Source: DAOVRL01 sp964459805
GTDB lineage: Bacteria > Planctomycetota > Phycisphaerae > Sedimentisphaerales > Anaerobacaceae
Direction of reading: 5' to 3'
DNA: 19,882 nt
Assembly: GCA_964459805.1 (NCBI GenBank)
Contig: CAYWOD010000044.1
Span: 1-19,882 of the forward strand
Each line of letters starts with the position of its first letter. Position 1 is the stretch's first letter. A program made the translations under genes and the position numbers. The notes beneath the pieces were generated by a model, which did no database searches, had not been told where the DNA came from, and saw nothing but the letters and a program-made list of their open reading frames with translations. Below, piece after piece: positions 15,354 through 19,882 of this stretch.

Positions 15354-17231
15354 TTATTTTACCAATGCACCTTGAGCGAGTTTGACGAGCCAGAGCAGGC
15401 CCGGGTCGTGCTGCTGCGGCCCTCGGTAACCGGCGCTCCTCGGCGAGACAAATTCACTACCGATATCATCAATTTCCTGCAGGTAGGAGAAATTCAATTC
15501 TCCGATGCTGCTGTTACCTATTGAGAACGCTATTTCGTCGATGACATCGACTTCCAGGTCAATGGTATAGAGGAGGTTGACTTGTCCATGTGTCATGCTG
15601 ACCTGAACTTTGTTTTCGTCGATGAGTTTTGTCCGGAACGGTATTCGCTGCTCTGCTGCGTCGCGTCTTATGGTATCGATGGCGTGCAGTCCCATCCAGG
15701 GCCTCGGGAGGCCTTTGAAAAAGGAGCCTGCTTTGTAGCGTGCCAGAACCGCTCCGTCGGCACCGGAGGCGTAAGCGCGGGCGCCGGTATCGACAATCGT
15801 TAGGTCGTCGGCGACGTGGAGTCTGAGCCAAGGGCTGTATCGCCTGCTGGTGGCATAGACGAAGGGTATCCGTCCAGTGCCGGAGATTTCTTTTTCGTTA
15901 ATGCGGCCCGCAATTTTGAAATAAGTCCATCGGCGTTTGTGCATTTTATCGCGTTTGTCGATGGTCTTTATGCCGGCGGGCCAATCGCCCTGGAAGTAGT
16001 CCTCGTCGAGGACGTTGTTGTGACGTATGGCCCAGGAGCGATTGGGGCCTTTTTCGCCGCTGCGGGCTGCGATTACGAGTAAGCCCTTTGCCCTATTGGG
16101 GACGTACTGCATCTTCTGGTTTCCTCCGCCCCCTTCGACCTGAGAGAGAAAGCTGCTTAGCTGCGGGCTGTCGGTAGGCAGCCTTAGCACGCTCAGGTCA
16201 GCGGCGTACATACGGTGGTTGTTTATCTGAATGACGTTATCGTTGAAATAGTAGTTTGCCTGGTCGTTTTGGAGCAACTGTGCGTGTGGGTACGCGCCGG
16301 CGGGGCCGGCTTTGACTCGCATCATCATCGGCCTGCCCACTCCTTCGGGGAAGTAGTACCAGTATTCCTCATTGCCGTTGTGCGCGTGTCCCAGTGGACT
16401 GACGATGTGCGAGCCTGCGGCAGGCTGCTGATCAGTTTTTGCTGTGCTCAGCGGTCCGTAAGTCACGGCGATAGAGCCGACGGTGATGGCGCCTGCAGCA
16501 GTGAGGCAGACGAGGGCGGTGTTGGTTGTGGCCAGGCCCACGAGTCCGGCGAGCAGACCGACGCTTGTGGTTGCGGCAGTTACCGAGACATGGGCTGCGG
16601 CGGCTTCGGTGGGAGCGGTCATTTTCCCGAATAGGACTAAAGCGGCTAATAGTGACCCTTTCCCGAAGCCATTGCGGGCAAGCTGCCTCTGGAGCGCCCT
16701 TTTTGCCCGCACGAACAACATACGGGTGCTGAACTCGCTGCAGCCCATAGACTCGGCAATTTCGGCATAAGACATCTGGTCGTAGCATCGCATGACCAGT
16801 ACGGCGCGGTGTCGGGTTTTGAGGCTTTTCATTGCTGTTGTGACGATTTGTTTTAGCTCCCGGCTTACGAGATTCTGGATGCCCTGTTCGCGCTGGGTGG
16901 CATCGGCTCCAAGCCGATGGCCCCGCTTTGCGCTGGATTTAGCGAGGTTTCTTTGCGTTCGCTCGGTGCGGTGGTGACGACGAATCTTGTTGGTTGCTAT
17001 TCCGTAGAGCCAGGGCCAAAATCTGTCAGGTTTTTTGAGTTTTCCCAAGATTCTGCACATTTCCAACAAAGTCTCCTGCACGATTTCCTGCGTCAGGTCA
17101 TCTGCCAAAGTCAGGCGATAGACATAGACGCTCAATCGCTTCCGGGCCAGCTCGGCCAAAGCATTCAGGGACTGCTTATCGCCAAGCTGGGCCTTTTTTA
17201 GTAACTCAATGTAATTCAACTGTTTGTCCAT
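15354..17231 (-). CDS. ECF-like sigma-70 factor fused to a membrane segment and a large C-terminal domain
   Basis: Directs RNA polymerase to a regulon, probably in response to an envelope signal; 625 residues, against about 180-200 for a plain ECF sigma. Sigma region 2 spans about 10-90, with DDLTQEIVQETLLEM then FWPWLYGIATNKIRRHHR. Region 4 spans about 130-190, with the helix-turn-helix YAEIAESMGCSEFSTRMLFVRAKRAL. After an Ala-rich linker, about 222-258 is strongly hydrophobic (VGLLAGLVGLATTNTALVCL and onward) and could form one or two membrane helices. The remaining roughly 360 residues are beta-rich, with aromatic motifs such as EEYWYYFPEGVGRP, and match no domain I recognise. No separate anti-sigma gene is adjacent, so the fused part may act as sensor and anti-sigma. 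The ATG has no clear ribosome site; a weak AAGG lies about 15 nt upstream. The sigma assignment is firm; the signal is unknown. Confidence 0.88.
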   Translation of the reverse strand: MDKQLNYIELLKKAQLGDKQSLNALAELARKRLSVYVYRLTLADDLTQEIVQETLLEMCRILGKLKKPDRFWPWLYGIATNKIRRHHRTERTQRNLAKSSAKRGHRLGADATQREQGIQNLVSRELKQIVTTAMKSLKTRHRAVLVMRCYDQMSYAEIAESMGCSEFSTRMLFVRAKRALQRQLARNGFGKGSLLAALVLFGKMTAPTEAAAAHVSVTAATTSVGLLAGLVGLATTNTALVCLTAAGAITVGSIAVTYGPLSTAKTDQQPAAGSHIVSPLGHAHNGNEEYWYYFPEGVGRPMMMRVKAGPAGAYPHAQLLQNDQANYYFNDNVIQINNHRMYAADLSVLRLPTDSPQLSSFLSQVEGGGGNQKMQYVPNRAKGLLVIAARSGEKGPNRSWAIRHNNVLDEDYFQGDWPAGIKTIDKRDKMHKRRWTYFKIAGRINEKEISGTGRIPFVYATSRRYSPWLRLHVADDLTIVDTGARAYASGADGAVLARYKAGSFFKGLPRPWMGLHAIDTIRRDAAEQRIPFRTKLIDENKVQVSMTHGQVNLLYTIDLEVDVIDEIAFSIGNSSIGELNFSYLQEIDDIGSEFVSPRSAGYRGPQQHDPGLLWLVKLAQGALVK

Positions 17232-17935
17232 ATACGGCTAATACGAGCCTTGTTAGACTTATGAACCATAGAAGAGTGCCGGCAGAGGGCGAAAACGTAA
17301 CGCTTTTTTTGGTAATTTTACCATTTTTCCGGGAAATTCCAAATATTGGCTGTGATAACCGGTTTCGTGGCCACGGACGAGCTATCGGTCGTTATTTGGG
17401 CACATCCGGGAAATGCGTAGGCGTATGAGCGTATCGCACGACCGAGAAAAATCGTTCGGGGCCCCAGAGGTCCAAATTACCCCCCTCGTTGCTCTAATTT
17501 GGCCCTCTGCCCAAACGATTTTTCTCTCCAGAGGACTCCAAGGCCCTGACCTGCAACGCCCACCTACGCATTAACCGGATGGTCCACAATAAACCAGGTT
17601 TTCGCTATCAAAAGGCGTTGTAGGATTAAGGAGAATGGCCTGTTATTGGCATCCGTCAAGCCAATGTTCAACGAGGATGGCTAAATTCTGCGCATCTACT
17701 TTGATGCCTGCGTCAAAAGTAGTTACTGTCAAAAAAGTGGTATAAGTTGAGACTGTAGCAGGATAACCGGGTAATATTTTCGTAACTGATTGTGAGTCAG
17801 GATGTTATGTGCAGATTTGTTTCTCATTGCTTAGTATTGCTTAGTATTTAACTGGGTTATCGCTGTTTGGATTGGTACAATCGTTGGGTGTGAACAGATT
17901 GAGTCAAGTCAGTTTCTTATCATAGGGGCGCCGGT
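17232..17935. other. Divergent intergenic region, 704 bp, with large palindrome
   Basis: Separates the sigma-factor gene (-) from the membrane/AsmA-like gene (+). It contains a small GGTAA/TTACC hairpin (17311-17322) next to a T7 run, the roughly 205-bp imperfect palindrome, hairpins at 17645-17665 (ATTGGC/GCCAAT) and 17696-17722 (CTACTTTGA against TCAAAAGTAG), and two CTTAGTATTG units at 17829-17850. No credible protein gene. I do not recognise a tRNA, rRNA or known riboswitch. Confidence 0.65.
17391..17597. repeat. Large imperfect inverted repeat with nested stems
   Basis: Outer arms: ATCCGG, two mismatches, AATGCGTAGG (17404-17421) pair with CCTACGCATT...CCGGAT (17563-17580), extended outward by TTATT-rich sequence. 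Inner arms: GAGAAAAATCGTT (17444-17456) pairs perfectly over 13 bp with AACGATTTTTCTC (17514-17526). Then CAGAGG (17465-17470) pairs with CCTCTG (17504-17509), and CCAAATTA (17472-17479) with TAATTTGG (17495-17502). The apical loop is 15 nt. Non-coding; either a structured RNA or a transposon-derived palindrome. Confidence 0.8.
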
Positions 17936-19789
17936 ATGATTCTTCCGAGATTTATCCGCAAGATTCTCGCAATATTCCGCGGTAGTGTTTCACCTGTTAT
18001 GATTGTCCTTTCGGTGGCGATGGGATTCTGGTTCGGGCTGGTTCCCGGCTGGTCGGGCTTTCATACGGTGGTAGTCGCCCTGATGCTGATATTGAATATT
18101 CATCTGGGTCTGTTTCTTTTGTCGGCGGGGATCGGGAAGGTGCTGTGCTTTGCGGCTGCGCCGGTTCTGTACTACGCCGGAGTTGGCGCGCATAATTACC
18201 TGTCCGGGCTGCTGGGTGTATTGGCATCGGTGCCGGTGCTTGGTCTGACGGATTTCAGCAGATACTCGGTTGCAGGTGCGATTGTGGTCGGGCCGATTAT
18301 CGGTGTCGTCGCCGGCTTGCTCTTGGCCCGGTCGGTCATCGGATTTCGGCGAATGTTGTTGAAGCTTGAAGAAGGTTCGGACAAATTCAAGAAGTGGTAC
18401 TCGAACCGCTGGGTACGGATTCTGGACCGGCTGCTGATAGGCAAGCGCACGAAGGATGCCAAAGCTCTTTTTGTCGGCAAGACCAAGGTCGTTCGCAAAG
18501 CCGGGGTGATTTTGGCTGTGTTGGTGGTGGCGGCCTCGGTGGGAATAGCGAGCCTCGTTAAAGACAATACTATCAAAAAGTACGCCACGGGGACTCTGAC
18601 TCGAGCCAACGGCGCCGAGGTCAACATGGAAGAGCTTGATCTGTCGGTATTGACGGGGGCGGTCTCGGTTTCGGGGATACAGGTTACCGATGCGCAAAAG
18701 CCTCAGAATAACCAGGTATCAATAGAGAAAATCGCCGCTGATGCAAGTCTTTACAATTTGCTGTTGGGCAAGGTCGTGATGGAGAACGTGGAGGTCTCCG
18801 AAGTGAAGTTTAATCAAGAGCGTGCAACAGCGGGTAAGGTGGCCGAGGCCGAACAAAAACCTTCTGTTTTTGATCCGTGCGATTTCAAGCTCGAAGTCGC
18901 CGATATAAGTAAGCTCGAGACTTACTTCAAGAACGCCAAGGCAGTCAAAGAGTGGCTCCAAAAGGTAAGGAGATGGCTGCCGAAATCAAAAGGCAAAGAT
19001 GAAGAGGCCGAGGCCGACCAGAAACCGCATAAGTACCTCGAGTATCTTGAAGCCCGTGCTATCGTGCCAGCCAGTCCTCGAGTATTGGCCAAACAGATCC
19101 TGCTCGACAAGGTTGAAATACCTTCGGCGGTTTTCGGGAACAGCCGGATCCGTCTGGAGAATTTGAGCGACGCGCCTCAAGCGGCCGGTCTGCCGGTGAG
19201 GTTTGAGCTGAAGTCGAACACTACGCCGGCCGCCCTTGACGCTACATTTGACTACAGCCGGCGAGGAGACGGGCCTGTGGTTTCGGGGACCTTTGCCGGA
19301 GTGGATCTGAGCAAGATACAATCGAGCCTCGGCGAGAATGCCGGGTTGGTGTTCGAGAAAGGCACGGCCTCGGGCAAGTTCAACGGGAATGTCACAAGCG
19401 AATCAATTGACCTTACGATTGAGGTGGCCATCCGCGAGCTGCAGGCCAAAGGCAGGGGAAAGGGCGTCCTGGGCTTAGGCGCCAAAACGACTTCCGAGGC
19501 ACTGGGTGTCCTGGGTGAGTTAAGCACGACGATACGCGTGGTCGGTCCCATCACGCAGCCGCGTTTGGTCTTTGACGGCAAGGCCTTGACGGAGGCATTC
19601 AAAAAGGCGCTGGTCAAGGCCGGGAAGAAGAAGGTCAGCGAGGAAATAGACAAGCAGTTCGAAAAACACATAGACGGGAAACTCGGCGACAAGGTCCCGG
19701 ATGAAATCAAAGATGCGATCAAGAAACCCGGGGATCTGATAAAGGGCCTCGGCGGTCTGCTGGGCGGGAAGGAGAAACAAGACGAGTAA
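17936..19789 (+). CDS. Membrane protein joining TIGR03546-like and TIGR03545/AsmA-like halves
   Basis: Envelope protein of unknown function, 617 residues. The first half (about 1-180) has several hydrophobic helices (about 20-36, 42-63, 66-80, 88-103, 111-131), opening MILPRFIRKILAIF and including VPGWSGFHTVVVALMLILNI. It resembles the TIGR03546 family as I recall it. A further membrane helix at about 189-207 starts the second half, which continues as a long beta-rich outer region with lysine-rich linkers, typical of AsmA-like/TIGR03545 proteins (MEELDLSVLTGAVSVSGIQV at about 231-250). In other bacteria the two families are neighbouring genes; here they form one chain. AsmA-like proteins are linked to lipid or outer-membrane transport, but no activity is shown for this family. 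The ATG at 17936 follows AGGGG by 7 nt. The stop lies 1 nt before a MITE-like repeat. Confidence 0.7.
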   Translation: MILPRFIRKILAIFRGSVSPVMIVLSVAMGFWFGLVPGWSGFHTVVVALMLILNIHLGLFLLSAGIGKVLCFAAAPVLYYAGVGAHNYLSGLLGVLASVPVLGLTDFSRYSVAGAIVVGPIIGVVAGLLLARSVIGFRRMLLKLEEGSDKFKKWYSNRWVRILDRLLIGKRTKDAKALFVGKTKVVRKAGVILAVLVVAASVGIASLVKDNTIKKYATGTLTRANGAEVNMEELDLSVLTGAVSVSGIQVTDAQKPQNNQVSIEKIAADASLYNLLLGKVVMENVEVSEVKFNQERATAGKVAEAEQKPSVFDPCDFKLEVADISKLETYFKNAKAVKEWLQKVRRWLPKSKGKDEEAEADQKPHKYLEYLEARAIVPASPRVLAKQILLDKVEIPSAVFGNSRIRLENLSDAPQAAGLPVRFELKSNTTPAALDATFDYSRRGDGPVVSGTFAGVDLSKIQSSLGENAGLVFEKGTASGKFNGNVTSESIDLTIEVAIRELQAKGRGKGVLGLGAKTTSEALGVLGELSTTIRVVGPITQPRLVFDGKALTEAFKKALVKAGKKKVSEEIDKQFEKHIDGKLGDKVPDEIKDAIKKPGDLIKGLGGLLGGKEKQDE

Positions 19790-19790
19790 C

Positions 19791-19882
19791 CGTTCACGGG
19801 GTAAGATGCTGAATTTTGGCCGTTTTTCGTCATTGCGAGCACCTCACCGGATTCTCAGGAGGCATACAGAAGAAAGTAGCCC
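19791..19882. repeat. MITE-like inverted-repeat element, second copy, truncated by window edge
   Basis: Starts CGTTCACGGG one base after the preceding stop codon, then has TGAATTTTGGCC and GTCATTGCGAGC in the same order and spacing as the inverted right half of 7433-7586. The far end lies outside the window. Its position against the stop suggests that it may serve as a transcript end. Confidence 0.75.

Noticed and set aside
17311..17322. GGTAATTTTACC beside a T-run as an intrinsic terminator
   Set aside because: A 5-bp A/T-rich stem is too weak and the T-run lies on the wrong side for either flanking gene to end there; both genes point away.
17635..17745. 36-codon frame starting MACYWHPSSQ with AAGGAG just before it
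   Set aside because: AAGGAG is only 1 nt from the ATG, too close to act as a ribosome site, and the peptide crosses two hairpins; no coding signal.
17990..19842. Minus-strand frames opposite the last gene
   Set aside because: Antisense shadows; the plus strand has membrane helices and a well-placed ribosome site.

Overview
The window looks like a piece of a planctomycete chromosome, most likely a Phycisphaerae / Sedimentisphaerales-type lineage and probably a metagenome-assembled contig. The evidence is the gene content: a Tat-exported sulfatase, a lipoprotein glycoside hydrolase, a beta-helix protein carrying the recurrent MGAYGGTP block, proteins ending in a single dockerin-like calcium loop, a prepilin-type pseudopilin, and an ECF-like sigma factor with a membrane-anchored extension. 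The intergenic DNA is long and full of repeats, and a 10-N scaffold gap lies inside one gene. The lineage call is inference; no 16S or marker gene is present.

Layout, left to right. 1-1194 (-): 5' part of a POT/PTR2 peptide transporter that runs off the left edge. 1195-2109: repeat-rich spacer with a duplicated G/T-rich 36-mer and two heptanucleotide tandem arrays. 2110-3858 (+): SSS-family sodium:solute symporter. 4025-7323 (-): GH2 lipoprotein with a C-terminal discoidin-like domain, split by the assembly gap. 7324-7885: divergent spacer with a small hairpin repeat, a 154-bp MITE-like element and a possible promoter. 7886-9514 (+): Tat-dependent type I sulfatase. 9598-10491 (-): prepilin-like protein with an apparent ATA start. 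10622-13825 (-): large secreted beta-helix protein with a dockerin-like loop. 14037-15089 (-): secreted Cys-rich protein with a dockerin-like loop. 15354-17231 (-): sigma factor fused to a membrane segment and a large outer domain. 17232-17935: spacer dominated by a roughly 205-bp imperfect palindrome. 17936-19789 (+): a membrane protein that appears to join a TIGR03546-like and a TIGR03545/AsmA-like half. 19791-19882: a second copy of the MITE-like repeat, cut by the window edge.

How the genes may work together. The left half reads as a small glycan-foraging set: an exported sulfatase removes sulfate, a surface GH2 enzyme cleaves glycosidic bonds while its discoidin-like domain holds the substrate, and the SSS symporter and POT transporter bring in small products. 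The right half is a same-strand series on the minus strand (sigma factor, Cys-rich secreted protein, beta-helix protein, prepilin) whose gaps of 130-264 bp are too wide to assume one operon. It may be a regulator with its exported surface proteins.

The most noteworthy items are the membrane-tethered sigma factor, the long palindrome beside it, four dispersed repeat families (one with compensatory stem changes, one overlapping a stop codon), the non-canonical prepilin start, and the membrane/AsmA-like fusion.
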